A stretch of 64,000 nucleotides of DNA from positions 44,406,688 through 44,470,687 of the forward strand of contig NC_087069.1 in the NCBI RefSeq assembly GCF_963678635.1, written 5' to 3'. Of this stretch, positions 36,345 to 48,339 are shown one piece after another. The translations under genes were made by a program, and so were the position numbers. The notes under the pieces were generated by a model. The model made no database searches, was not told the origin of the DNA, and saw only the letters and a list, made by a program, of their open reading frames with translations. Numbering within the stretch: the first letter of the stretch is position 1; each line of letters opens with the position of its first letter. The DNA comes from Symsagittifera roscoffensis (Eukaryota; Xenacoelomorpha; Acoela; Convolutidae).

Positions 36345-36904
36345 AAAAATGTGAACTACTGAACCAGTTTTCGTATCTGAACGTGCTGGAACACGACCTC
36401 TGGCCAGTCCTTCGAGAACGACGAAATTTGAGGCGCATATGGTTTATGCAAGACGGAGCCACATGTCACTGCACGGGACGCGTACTCAGTTGGCTTGGGA
36501 CAAAGTTCAACGACAGAATTATAAGTAGACGAACCCCTATACCCTGGCCACCTCAGAGTCCGGACCTGAATCCCCTGGATTTTTGGCTGTGGGGTCATCT
36601 GGGGAAAATTGTTCATGGTGCGAATCCACGAAGTATTGACGAACTCATGCAAACTGTAGAAGATGCCCGAAATACAATAACGCCCGATAATATCGAAGAG
36701 TCATTGAGAAATTTGACGAAAAGATTACAAAGCTGTGTTGCTCAAAACGGCGGACACTTTCAGCATCTTTTATAAAACAATTTTATCAGATATTCAAATC
36801 TCCGCCACTTATCTATCTTGTGCAGAAATAAATTGTGTATTTATCTCTTCTCAAAAAAAAAGTTATAGCGTTTTATAAAATTACAGTTTATTTGAAACAC
36901 CCTG
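36345..36904 (+). mobile_element. 5'-truncated mariner-type (DD41D, rosa-like) element
   Basis: The right end at 36904 reads, inward, CAGGGTGTTTCAAATAAACT. This is a terminal repeat typical of this superfamily, followed by TA. The left terminal repeat and the first half of the transposase are absent. The left junction falls around 36345, where homology to repeat copy B stops. Confidence 0.75.
36350..36775 (+). pseudogene. Mariner-type transposase, C-terminal half
   Basis: The frame from 36233 includes about 40 codons of unrelated repeat DNA, so the transposase proper begins near 36350. It shows FMQDGATCH (second catalytic Asp), TPIPWPPQSPDLNPLDFWLW (third catalytic Asp) and a normal C-terminus. 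I count 41 residues between these two Asp residues, i.e. DD41D as in rosa-type IS630-Tc1-mariner elements. The N-terminal helix-turn-helix domains and the first catalytic Asp are missing, so it cannot be active. AATAAA follows the stop by about 50 bases. Confidence 0.85.
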
Positions 36905-36944
36905 TAGTTTATAAAGAAATGAAAGTGAGAAACAAAAGGACAAA

Positions 36945-37470
36945 TCTGCCCCCCCCTCTAATCGGTTTTGACTAAATGTTTGAATCTTCAAGCGCTTGTC
37001 GATCCAGATTGGTTATTTTGCAAGATCGGTTCTTCTTCCATGGAACCAAGCAGTTATTAACCACACATTTCAGGTTTAACGATCGGTTTCGAAAAAAAAT
37101 GGTTTCGATGAGCAAACATGATTTTAATTATCCTGTATTTGGGTAAATAGCTCCTAAAAATAGCTGCCACATTTCATGAAAATCGGAAAATGAGAACAGA
37201 ACTTATTTTATGAAAACTGCAAAGCAGAGCGTTTTAATCTTCTTGTCGATAATCATTTGTTATTTAGCACTACTCCATGAAAGTGTAATTTGCAGCACTC
37301 AATGGTTTACAATTCTTGAAAATTACAGCAAAAGACATTGATAACTCACTGATTTTTCATCATTGAATCAAAGCAAAATCTGCAGAAAAATTGGTGAAAA
37401 ATGGTTTTAGGGCTCAACCTAGCATCGCTTACTACACTGATATTTTGTTATGCATAATCAGATTTTTTAG
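36945..37470. repeat. Dispersed repeat, second copy at 13650-14180
   Basis: It starts at a C-rich run and shares TTGCAAGAT-GG-TCTTCT, GAAAATTACAGCAA and ATTGATAAC words with 13650-14180 in the same order. No coding capacity. Confidence 0.6.
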
Positions 37471-37505
37471 TATTACAAAGCATTAATGAGACGGAGATTA
37501 TAAAA

Positions 37506-37928
37506 ATGACTAGGAATCCGAAGATGAAGGGTTCCTTCCCTGTGAAAAGTTTTTTTTTACAATCTTTAAATAACAAAATGGCAGCCTCCACTCAAACACA
37601 ACCCACAGAACTCAAACAATCAATAAATCAACGTCCACTGAAAAATTTTTTAGCAAACAGTCTTCGCAAACAAAATGAATTTTTGTTTTTCAAAATTACT
37701 GATATTCTCCAAATAAATTTTATCATAGCAGTAGCTCAGATACTTAGATATCTTTTCCTAGATGTTTTTCTACCTAGATGTTTTCTGATCAATCAGAGGG
37801 ATTTAATGTGGTGTTCGTGTGAATATCTTTCTTTTAATGACTTTGTTGTTTGCAAAGTCAGATACTACAAAAAAAAATTCCGGTTGATGGTAATTATAAA
37901 AGGCTTCAAGCAAAGTAGAGCCAAGTGA
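37506..37928 (+). CDS. Unrecognised ORF, 140 codons
   Basis: An ATG-initiated frame with a Lys/Gln-rich N-terminus and a hydrophobic middle (residues about 65-90, INFIIAVAQILRYLFLDVF). Its stop lies at the edge of repeat copy B. There is no homologue in the window and no motif; composition is like the surrounding AT-rich DNA. It may well be chance. Confidence 0.15.
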   Translation: MTRNPKMKGSFPVKSFFLQSLNNKMAASTQTQPTELKQSINQRPLKNFLANSLRKQNEFLFFKITDILQINFIIAVAQILRYLFLDVFLPRCFLINQRDLMWCSCEYLSFNDFVVCKVRYYKKKFRLMVIIKGFKQSRAK

Positions 37929-38838
37929 GTTTTTGAATGAGAAAATAATTGGTCAAAAATTTGATTTCTTTACGAAAAACTTCCTTGCAACCAGATGATA
38001 ACAGAATTCATTGAAGAGAGACCGAACAAATCAAACAGAAAACTACAGTGCTGATTTAAATTATCCGGACAAAACGAACAAAACCTGAATTTTCAAACGC
38101 GTTTTTCTCAAATTGGGTTAAGATAAGACAAAAGTGAAGAGGACAAAAGTTGCTTAGAATTTCACCAGAAATAATATGGTGCCATTTTTCTTCGAAATGC
38201 TCCACAAAAATTTTACCCCAAAAATGGGTCATTTTGGCTTTTTTCAATTAATCAAAAATTACGCTGAAACAATTTTGTTAATTGATATAAAAATTATACC
38301 ACAGGAAGCCTCTTACGCGGTTCAACAAAGTTTAAGAAGGGTTAAATCTCCAAAAAGTTGCGCAAATTGTTTAAAATTTATTTTTAAACAGAGATTCTGA
38401 GTTTTATATAGTAAAATCACATTTATTGACTATCAAGAAATTTTTTTTTCATTTATACTGGTTTTTGGGAATTTAACCCGTCTTAAACTTTGTTGAGCTG
38501 CGTAAGAGGCTTCCTGTGATATAATTTTCATATCAATTAACAAAGTAGTTTCAGCGTAATTCTTGATTAATTGAAAAAAGCCGAAATGACCCATTTTTGG
38601 AGTAAAATTTTTGTTGAGAATTTCGAAGGAAAATGGCACCATATTAATTCTGGTGAAATTCTAAGCAACTTTTTCCCTCTTCACTTTTTGTCTAATCTTA
38701 ACCCAATTTGAGAAAAACGCGTTTGAAAATTCAATTTTTGTTCGTTTTGACAGGATATTTTAAATCAGAACTGTAGTTTATAAAGAAATGAAAGTGAGAC
38801 ACAATAGGAAAAATCTGCCCCCCCCCCTCTAATCGTTT
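37926..38838 (+). repeat. Repeat copy B, interrupted by a Tc1-type fold-back
   Basis: Partner of 36226-36970. The left part (37926-38043) and right part (38774-38838, ending in a C run) are contiguous in sense once the insertion at 38046-38773 is removed. Confidence 0.8.
38046..38773. mobile_element. Tc1-type fold-back MITE, 728 bp with ~312-bp terminal inverted repeats
   Basis: The arms 38046-38357 and about 38460-38773 are near-identical inverted copies around a spacer of about 100 bases. The tip is CAGTGCTGATTTAAA on the left and its near-complement ending CAGAACTG on the right, flanked by TA at 38044-38045 and 38774-38775. CAGTGCTG tips and TA duplications are typical of Tc1-like transposons. 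The minus frames in each arm are mirror images, not genes. Confidence 0.85.
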
Positions 38839-38859
38839 TCAAAATTGCAACCTCGTTGC

Positions 38860-41800
38860 AATTGCAACCAGATTTCCCAGGAGTTGCTTTGTCCTTCAAA
38901 CAATTCTTCGAAGAGGTGCTCTTGGTTAAAAATTCTCAACTAAAGAATAAAGTTAAACTCAGATTTTTGTGCTTTGCTGAAAAAATAGTTTGTGCTGGTT
39001 ACAAAAAAATCCGACTGCTCTTTACTGGGATTTCTGACTCAATAGAACATTACTCTACGCAGCTTTGTTTGAATGACCGATCAGTTGCTTTAAAAAATTG
39101 TATTTTATCCTTTCTTTGCAAACGTTTTTGAATAACCTCATCTTTCATATGTCTAAATATCAACCATCAACTTTAAAATGCGAAAAAAAATGTTCCGTTT
39201 TTTTTGAAAACATGGCAGCAAAATTTAAAATAGGTTTTGCTCCAAAGCAGTAATCGGATACACGGCTAATTTCGTTAAATCGGTCATGCAGAAGAAAAAG
39301 GTTTTTTATTCGGCTAGAACTCAACGAGTTTACAAAACTTAGATTTGAAAATTTTATACGAGGGCCTAAATAAAATCCTTAGCTTTCGAAGAAAGTTTTT
39401 TCCTTGGACAAATTAAAAATTCAAAACATTAAAATATTGATAAAAAGTACTAAATCTCTGATGTAGTTGTGCAAGATCATTTTTCGATCAATTTTCCAGC
39501 CAATTTTCTGATTGATTTTTTTTGGTGTTTGTCGTTTGAGTTTTTTCCATTGGTGTTGCATGTTTAAAAGTTTTGTCCAATTTTGAAAGTGTGAGCTGTA
39601 TTCTTCGAATTTTTTTTTTGTTTTATCTTGACATTCATAATGCTGAAACTTGAAAAACTAATTTATTTGAGTTAATTGTGGTAGCAAAAGAGAGCAACTT
39701 TAAATGCAAAGTAATGTTTGAAAGTTAACGTCACAGGTTTTTGTGTTTCACTGAAAAAAGTATTTTTTGCTGTTTACAAAATTAATTTGTGGTGTTTCAA
39801 TAAAATACTGAACTAAGTTGGCGATATGCTGTGTGTTGTTTTCCATACCACTCTCCACCCAATGGCTCCAAATATTGAACTTGTTCGGTGTTGTGTTTCC
39901 AAAATAGTAAAAGGTGACATCCACCGATTTACTTAACAAATGTATTGAAATTTGTTTGTGGACTCCGCTGACAATGGTTAAATCCTTGCCTTTAAATTCC
40001 GCCTTGCTATAGATAAGAATTCCAGCTCTAGCTCCAGCTTCCAGCTCAAGTTCAGTAATAAACAACATTCTGAATCCACTTACAGTTTGCGGAATCCGCT
40101 TACATTTGCGGATTCCGCTTAGAAATTTTAGTGATTCCACTTACATTTGCGGGTTCTACTTACATTTTGTGGAATCCACTTACAGTTGCGGAATCCAGAA
40201 CAACTAGCTATATTCGCTTGTTGCGGAATCCGTGGCACAACAAATGTGACGACAAAATTCACGTTACAGGTATTTGTACGCGGAATACTCGGATGTTTTG
40301 TAAGTGGAATCCACTGAAAATTTGGAGCATGTTTAAAAGTTTGTCTATAGAATCCAGGAACATACAGACACAAAGTTGTGCGCCTATCCAGTGCACAGCT
40401 TGGCCTCGTAATGTCAGATACTTTAAAAGAAGGTTATTGGGTTTGAATGATCTGTCAAAAGAAATTCAGTCGTACTTGATTCAATTTGAAAAAAATCCGT
40501 TTTTTATATCAGTGTCGAGAAAGGTTACTCGAATTTTTCGCTATCAGGAGAAATTGAATAACTTTCCCTCCCTTTATTTGAATACGCTTAAATTGAGATT
40601 GATAACATTGTCTTTCCATCGACTTTTTATGAAGACATTCGTTGTTGCTCTAAGCTGGCATCAGACACTGCTCGCACTTTGCAATAAGCTCTCAACATTT
40701 GAAAGAAAAGTATCAATATAAACAGTGGAAAACGACTTTTTTTCGAAAATCGCTATTCAACTGTTTCATATTACCCTTAAGAATCCTCAAGACATACACA
40801 AAAAAATCGGTAATTTAATTTCTTGTTTCTTTTAGAAATTTTCATGAGTCCACAGTGCTTTTAACTTTCCCAGCTTTTTGATCATTGTCCGTTTTTGTCG
40901 TAAATTTAAACCATTTTTTTCAGTTATTTTGCATTACTAAATTACAAGTGTGTCGGATGTCACTGTTCACTTTGCTTCAATCTGAAAAATATAGCCTTCA
41001 GGTTTTACAGGTTTTGATATGCGTGAAAGAAAAGAAAAATGCTCTTTACTAAGTTCAACTATCGTCCACGCATACGTTCAAAACATTAAAATTTTGATAA
41101 AAAGAACAAAATAAAAGAATGTAGTTCTGCAAGATCAACTGTCGATCAATTTTTCTAGGCAATTTTCTGATTGATTGTTTTTTGGAGTTTGTCGTTTGAG
41201 TTTTTTCCATTGATGTTACACATTTAAAAATTTGTGTCCAATTTTGTAAGTGTGAGCTTTATCTTGTTTTATCTTGACATCTTGACAAAATTTTATCTTG
41301 ACGCTCATAATGCTGAAACTTTATTTCTTTTGAGTTAATTGTGAGTCGCAAAAATGAGCAACCTTAAGCGCAAAGTAGTGTTTGAAAGTTATTAACACAG
41401 GTTTTTATATTTCACTGAATAAAATTTTTTTGTGCTGGTTACAAAAAAATCCTACTGTGCACCTTACTGGGATTTTTGACTCACTTGAACGCCACCCTAC
41501 ATAGAATGACCGAACATTTTTTTTAAAATCCGTTATTTATCACTTTTTGCTAATCTTTTTGAATAACATCATCTTCCATATGTCTAAATGTCAACATTAA
41601 CTTTGGAACACCTAGAAAAATGTTTAATTTGTTTTGAAATCGCGGCATCAAAATTTAAAATAAATTTTGCTCCAAAGCCGTAGTCGGTTACACGGCTGAT
41701 TTTTTCAAATTGGTCATGCAGTAGAAAATAGTTGTTTATTCGGCTAGAACTCAACAACTTTACAAAATTTAGATTTGAAGAAAATTTTGTATGAGGGCCT

Positions 41801-44480
41801 AAATAAAATCCTTAACACTCCAAGAAAGTTTTTTCCTTGCATAAATTGAAAATTGTTCTGTTTATTGAATCGTTTTTATTGTTCCCAGATTAGCTCTAGG
41901 ACTAGCTTCGCCAAAATGGCCAAATAATGCTTTCAGGAAAAAAAATCATTTGATATTTTTGCGCTTTTGATACCCTGTAAATGTTCTCATCCGCTCAAAA
42001 CCTAATTTCCAGTCATTTACCTCAAATTTCAGAGAAAAATGTTTAATTCTTTTTAAAATACTGATGCCTTTTATTTAGAAAACAATTTATTCCACTGCAG
42101 TAGTTTGGATATATGGCTGATCTTGATTTTTTAATCAAGCAGTGGGAGATAAGTTTGATATTTGGGTTCACATATGGTTCACAAATTTTATAGTTTTCTT
42201 TTTAAACTCAGTTACTTTTTAAAAAAACCTTCTGAGCTATTTGCTGATTATCCGTTTATTTCGTAGTGTGAAATTTTTTTAGTTTTTCAGTTATTTTGCG
42301 TTACTGTTTTTACATGTGCGTCGGATGTCACTGTTTATTTTGCTTCAATCTAAAAGATATAGCCTTCAGGTTTTACAGATTTTGCATGAAAAAAGATGAA
42401 AAATGCTCTCAACTAAGTTAAGCTATCTTCCACGCTTTCAATCAAGATATTAAAATTTTGATAAGAAGAACAAAACCTTCGATGTAATTGTGCAAGATCA
42501 ATTGTCGATCAAATTTAATAGCCAATTTTCTGATTGATTGTTTTTTTTTGGTGTTTTTGTTTGAGGTTTTCCTATTGGTGCTGCATGTTTAATAGTTTGT
42601 GTCCATTTTTGTAAGTGTGAGCTGTATTCTTCAAAATTTATTTTGTTTTATCCTGACATCTTGACAAAGTGTTATTTTGACATTCATAATGCTGAAACTT
42701 GAAAAACTAATTCATTTGAGTTAACTGTGAGTCGAAAAATGAGCAACTTTAAACAAACGCAAAGTAGTGTTTGAAAGTTAATAACACAGGTTTTTATGTT
42801 TCACTGAAAAAAAATTTTTTGTGCTGGTTACAAAAAAAATTATATTGTGCTCCTTACTGGGATTTTTGACGCACTAGAACATCACTTTACATAGAATGGA
42901 CGAACAGTTGTTTTAAAAATCCGTTATTTAACAATTTTTGCAAACCTCTTTGAATAACCTCATCTTCCATCAGTTTTGCTCCAAAGCAATAGTCGGATAC
43001 ACAGCTGATTTTGTTAAGTTGCTCATGCAAAAGTAAATAGTTTTTTTATTCCGCTAGAACACAACGAGTTGACAGAATAATCCTTAGCACTCGAAGAATG
43101 TTTTTTCCTTAGATAATTTAAAAAATATTTTGTTTATTGAATCATTTTCATTGTTCCCAGATTAGCTCTAGGAATAGCTTCGCTAAAATTGCCAAATGAC
43201 GCATTCAGAAAAAAAAAACATTTTTCTAATTTTGCATTTATAAATACCTGTAATTATTCTCATCCGCTCAAAACCTAGTTTTCAGTCATTAAGCTCAATT
43301 TTTAGAGAAAATTTTTTTCTTTTAAAAACGATAATGCTTATTTTTTAAAACTTTTATTCCACTGCAGTAGTTTGGATATACGGCTGTCCTCCGTTTTTTC
43401 GATCAAGCAGTGGGAGATAAGTTTGATTTTTGGGTTCAACTATGGTTCAAAACTTTTATAGTTTTCTTTTCAAACTCAGATACTTTAAAAAAGTTTATTT
43501 GGTTTGGTTGATCTGTCAACAGATTTTGAGTTGTACTTGAATCAACTTGAAAAAAAAATCCATTTTTTATATCAGTGTAGAGAAACACCAATCGAATTTT
43601 CGGTATCAGACCAAACTGTATAACTTTCCCTTTTCACCTCAAATTGAATACGCTCAAATTGAGATTGATAATATTGTCTTTTCATTAATTTTTTATGGAG
43701 ACACTCGTTGTTGCTCTAAACTGGCATCAAACAGTGCTCACACTTTGCAAAAAAGCTCTCAAATTTTGAAAGACAAGAATCAATATAAACCATTGAAAAT
43801 GACTTTTTTAAAATCCTTTTTCAACTGTTTCATACTTGAGTATCCTCCAGATATACTCAAAAAAAATCAGTGAATTATTTTCTTGTTTCTTTTAGAAATT
43901 TTCTAAAAGTCCATTGTGCTTTTAACCTTCTGAGCTATTTGCTGTTTGACCGCTTTTTTCGTGAAGTGAAAAACTTTTATTTTTTCACTCATTTTGCGTT
44001 ACTAAATTACTAGTGTGTCGGCTGTCACTGTTCACTTTGCTTCAATCTGAAAAATATAGCCTGCAGATTTTACAGGTTTTGTTATGAAAGAAACTAAAAA
44101 TGCTCTTAACTAAGTTAAACTATCGTCCATGCATACATTCAAAACATTAAAAATTTGATAAAAAGAACTAAATCTCTGATGTAATTGTGCAAGATCATTC
44201 TTCGATCAATTTTTCCAGCCAATTTTCTTATTGAATTTTTTGGTGTTTGTCGTTTGAGTTTTTTCCATTGGTGTGGCATGTTTAAACGTTTTTGTCCAAT
44301 TTTGAAAGTGTGAGCTGTATTCTTTGAATTTTATATTGTTTCAGCTTGACATCTTGTTATTTCATATTGACATTCATAATGCTCAAACTTGAAAAACTAA
44401 TTCATTTGAGCCAACTGTGAGTCGGAAAAATGAGCAACGTTAAACGCAAAGTAGTGTTTGAAAGTTAACATCCCAATTGA
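38860..44480 (+). repeat. Tandem array of diverged 1.4-1.7 kb units
   Basis: The marker TGTGCAAGATCA followed by CGATCAA and TTTTCTGATTGATT recurs near 39470, 41130, 42490 and 44185. A second marker, TTACTGGGATTT-TGAC, recurs near 39022, 41464 and 42855. A third, ATCAGTGT-GAGAAA, recurs near 40510 and 43572. All are in the same orientation, giving about 3.5 to 4 units that differ by substitutions and large indels. Frames at 38856-39131, 40131-40721 and 43547-43873 are unit-internal; they are not conserved in frame between units and show no domain. Confidence 0.8.
40072..40198 (+). repeat. Minisatellite, about 19-20 bp unit
   Basis: GAATCC-CTTACA-TTGCG is repeated about six to seven times head to tail with point changes, e.g. 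at 40072, 40091, 40110, 40133, 40151, 40171 and 40190. Isolated further copies lie at about 40224 and 40297. It sits inside one unit of the larger tandem array only. Confidence 0.85.
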
Positions 44481-45949
44481 ATCCTGAGGAAAGGAATTCT
44501 TTGAAAATTTTTGGTGGCAACAAGGTTCTTCTCAATGAGTCAGGCAACAATGAACTCGAGTTACCAAATGTTACACTCATCGGCATCTATAAAAATCTCA
44601 GCCAATAAGGCAACGATCGGGAAGATAAAAGTTTTGCGTAATTTTCACAGATTTATTGCTGACCCGACGAAAAAAAGACATTCAAAAACTGATTTTAATT
44701 CAAATTTCATTTGTATATGTGGTTCACCCGAAATAACCCTTAATCAATCATGAATGATATCATAAATTGGTTCACTAGACGGGTTAATTTCTGGAGCGCA
44801 CTAGGAGTTAGTGTTTTTTCAGTTTAATTATGCAAAGAATACGGCTAACGGATGTCGGATTCAGCTCTCCGAAAAACTGGCTCATGTCAAAGAAATCATT
44901 TGCAAACGAGGCAAAATAAAATTTTACGGAGTTTTATCAGCCAAATCTGAAATACGAGAGCCTCTGAGAGTCAGCTGATTACTAGCTTAAGTAATAGAAA
45001 AAAAGCGCAGTATTTTGGGTCAAGAGTAGGATCGATAGCTCCCAGATAACTCTGTGAGCATTCTCTGCATCAATGTATCCGAGTATTGATTGAAATTGTA
45101 AAGAACTAATACATTTTTGAGGGATTTTGCCGGCATAAGTTCAAGAACACTCTATCACAGATTAATCTTCGCGGATAGGGGTTTGAAAAGTAGAAAGGCT
45201 CCGAAATTTCATTTACATGTTGCTATTTACTTGTTATCGTAAGGATAACCCAACATGATTTTTCTTACGCGTTACAAGTTTATCCTGTTTAATGGAAATT
45301 ATTTAGATTTTTTTAATCCAAAGATTTGCCCGTTACGGATATACTAAAAAAATCTCTAGTTGTCCAATTGAAGCAAATATCTAAAATTGAAACTTAAAAA
45401 CAGCCGGAAAAAAAACACAATTAACTAGCTACAACACTTGAACAACAACTAAAAATGCTTCAACCTAAATTTTCGATATCAGATTTTTCTCTACAGTTTC
45501 TGGAGAGACTGTTTGTTCTCACTAAATGGAGCCTTTTTTCTGATAAAAACATTTATATTCGAGCTTCAATTGAAAAAAAAGCTAACCAACTGTTAAAAAA
45601 AGGCCACACGGCTCTCCAGTTAAGAGTGCGACTGCCAATTCGCACGCTGCCACAAGGCTGAGACGTCCGTTAAGATTGCGTCCGCCCGTTTAGTTATTAT
45701 TCTTTTTTAGAATAGCCTGCCGATTGATATGCACACAATTTAGATCAAGCACGCGTAGTAATCAGAATTTGCTCAAAATACTTTTTTTTGTTGTCATCCG
45801 TTATCTTTCAGCCTCTGATAACGGTCCTCCATTATCACTGGTCCTCGGGCTGCTTAACACAATTATGCAGAGTCTGATTAATCATTTTCCCTTAGTTCAT
45901 CCCATTCCGCAATTAAGAAAAACACTGCACCCAGCGATCAAATTGTGTT
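44481..45949. other. No recognised gene; possibly degraded BEL/Pao gag
   Basis: Plus-strand frames of 68-96 codons (44511-44753, 45455-45661, 45724-46014) lack recognisable domains. Since a BEL/Pao zinc knuckle begins at 45962 in plus orientation, gag would be expected here. I cannot identify it, so this is inference from position only. Confidence 0.3.
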
Positions 45950-45955
45950 GCTACA

Positions 45956-46074
45956 AACTTTTGTTTTTACTGTGTATGCCTCAAGGTGAACCAAAAATTC
46001 CGCAATTGCACTAAGGCGGGAACAATTCAAAATAAAATTTGTTGAAAGCTCAATTTCTTATATCATGGTGCTAC
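45956..46074 (+). pseudogene. BEL/Pao gag zinc-knuckle segment
   Basis: The frame gives NFCFYCVCLK, then FRNCTKAG, then NKIC-stop, then LNFLYHGAT. The spacing of Cys residues and the final L-x-H resemble the C-F-x-C...C...C...H-x-L-x-H signature that precedes the A17 protease in BEL/Pao polyproteins. One TGA interrupts it. Confidence 0.5.
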
Positions 46075-46199
46075 TAAAGCCGCGGAAGCAAAAGCAATTA
46101 GCAGAGAACTGTCAAAAGAACTGTTGCAAACTCCAACTGTTCGTGTGTGTTCGGGTACCACCGCAAGTTTGTTCTGCTTGACTGAGTATCTACATATTC

Positions 46200-46499
46200 T
46201 TGGGATATCTGCAAAACCCTAGCCGCTTGAAATTGGTTTTCGAGCCATTCAACTTATCAAAAAGTAGTTCCAATGCTATAAAAACCATCAAAGCTCAGCG
46301 AATCAAGTTCGTTATCTCAACAAATTCAAATAACGCAGGTCTATCCTTCTCTATGCAGGCCTATCTGATAAACAAATGCATCAACAAAAATGTGATGCAA
46401 GATGAATATCCTCAATTAGCTCCTATAAAGCCCTTACAGTACTACAATGTAGATGTAGAAGTTATCTTTACACAGAATCACAACCAAGCCCTACGGTAG
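46200..46499 (+). pseudogene. BEL/Pao protease-region fragment
   Basis: A 99-codon open frame with LSKSSSNAIKTIKAQRIKFVI in the middle and DEYPQLAPIKPLQYYNVDVE at the end. It resembles the end of the A17-type protease domain, where a short ...L..I.L......V.V segment leads to a loop before RT. The match is by eye and moderate. The sequence upstream (TPTVRVCSGT) would be the first strands, in a different frame. Confidence 0.4.
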
Positions 46500-48150
46500 A
46501 TTGAGCTTCAAAGAAACAGCGAGAGTTAATCTGAAGCCGCAACCGTGGAAATAAAACAAATTTATATATAGACGATTGCCTGAAACAATTGATTGAAACA
46601 ATTGTAGTTAGGAAGCCCGAAGTTATTCAGACACTTTCACCCGTTACAGAGAACTTTGATAATGAATAATTATCGCAGAATTCTGAAAAGTGATCAGGAT
46701 AGGGATTTGGTGTTCATGTGGTATTTACCGAAGTGTTTATGTGAGCCGAACAAAAAGTCGATAAATTAACGAATTACTTTATACTTTTGGTTTATAGCTC
46801 CGTACGCTTAAAAATGAAATGATTATTTACCAATAAAACACGAAGAAATTTCTCAATTTGATCATCGCTCTAAATCTTTTCAGTCATTTAGTAAATCATC
46901 GCAACTTCTTCGCAAAATCTGGTATTGAGCTTCACATGTTTCTTGATAGCTCGCAAAGTACCTCTTAAGTGTTTTCTTCACTGTTGGGCTTTCGAGACAA
47001 AATTCAAAACGAGACTTACGAGCTCAGACAAAATCCAAACCTATTTTGTCTACCTTTAAGCGCGTTTTGCGCCAATGAAATCGTGATCCATTATCCAGTT
47101 AGAACTTTAAGCTGATCGACTCGACACACGCATGAGAAAAGAAATGATGAAGCACTTACAGATGAAATCAAAAAAATTTTCTGAGCAACATAAATCCAGC
47201 TGATATCGGTACGCAGAGGAAAGCTCTGGAAGCCCTCATGAATAGCAGCTGGGTAATCGAGCAGAGCACTCTTATGACTACGCATTGACTGTTTATACCC
47301 AATCAAATGGTGATCAAACAAATCAGGTTAAAGATTCTTCATGCCATATCGACAACAGTTTAAATGCATTATCTACATCAATTACCGTTGTTGCGGCAAT
47401 CAAAAAAAGTCATTTTGGAGTCCACTGCGAAAAATTAGCTCTCTATAAGGTATAAACTAATCATTGCTTTGCTATCAAGGCTAATGACGTTACATACACT
47501 CACTTTTGCGCTAACAGCGTTGAAATCATCAATCCGCATGAGTTGGTTATCGAACAAATTCATACACCTTGCCGCGAGCGACTCCTTCCTGGAACCGACT
47601 GGATTCCCTTGATCTAGTGGCAGCATTAGACGACTAATTGACACCGAATTTGATACAAAGCATTGACGCTGATTTACAATTTTTCAGTTTTTGTATCGGA
47701 ACCTCCACTTTTTTATCAAGTCTAAATGCAATCAATAATACGCTAGGTTTGGTTTGCTTCGTTTGCTGAAGTCTGCTAAAAACCATTGCATTGATTGTCG
47801 AAAGCAGAAAACCACTGCGCTGAAAACGAACATAGCCAGTTTACTGCCGAACACCTCATTTGTAAGCGATCACATTTTTCCTCCGTCGTCTTGGACACCA
47901 TCTCAAATTTGACGGGCATCAGCTGGCGGGTAACATAACAAGTCTAATTGAAAACACTAGGGCGGTTAAGTGAAGAATTGTTTTGCTGATGCAATAAGCC
48001 ACAAAGTTTATCTTTCTCTCTCTCTCAGGGGTTACCTCTATAATGAAAAAGTTATGAACGTGCGCAATCATAGGCTGACGCTATCTGATTTCGTTCGTTA
48101 CGAGAAAAGATTTCTTTAATTAGCAAGTTGTAAAATGGAACAACCAATGT
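46500..48150 (+). other. Degenerate stretch inside the BEL/Pao remnant
   Basis: No continuous frame. IELHMFLDSS near 46924 may be an RNase H beta-strand of a BEL element. The minus frames at 47091-47644 are complements without content. TCTCTCTCTC microsatellite-like sequence lies near 48012-48027. Confidence 0.3.
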
Positions 48151-48339
48151 GACATTTTGCTCAAACGAGGTGATCATAAATGGGTAAAAGAAGACGATAG
48201 CATGCAAAATTATTATCTTCTGGTCCGCATTGTTAAACTTAACTATTTGAAAGACGGTTATGCAGCTGCTCCTTCCTTAGGAAAGCAACAAGCTAACTCA
48301 CCGCACCGTTAAACTCGCTCAGGTTCTTCCGCTTTTAGG
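48151..48339 (+). pseudogene. BEL/Pao integrase C-terminal segment
   Basis: The frame gives DILLKRGDHKW, then YLLVRIVKLNYLKDGYA, then after a stop and a shift RTVKLAQVLPL. The pattern V-L-L-K, R-I-x-x-L, D-G, R-x-V-x-K-L-x-x-L is that of the C-terminal domain following the BEL/Pao integrase core. Confidence 0.55.

Larger units (their letters stand above)
36226..36970 (+). repeat. Repeat copy A, interrupted by a mariner-type element
   Basis: 36226-36340 and 36905-36970 match 37926-38043 and 38774-38838. The shared left end starts GAGTTTTTGAATGAGAAA and the shared right end runs TAGTTTATAAAGAAATGAAA into AAATCTGCCCCCC. The intervening DNA differs: here a truncated mariner, in copy B a Tc1-type fold-back. 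Confidence 0.8.

Noticed and set aside
37506..37928. 140-codon ORF as a host gene
   Set aside because: Kept only as a low-confidence entry: no motif, no homologue, composition like the flanking AT-rich DNA.
40131..40721. 196-codon ORF as a gene
   Set aside because: Lies across a minisatellite and a unit of the tandem array; the matching segment in the other unit (43547-43873) is in a different frame context and no domain is seen.
47091..47644. Minus-strand ORFs of 69-76 codons
   Set aside because: Lie in the degraded plus-strand BEL/Pao remnant and have no content of their own.
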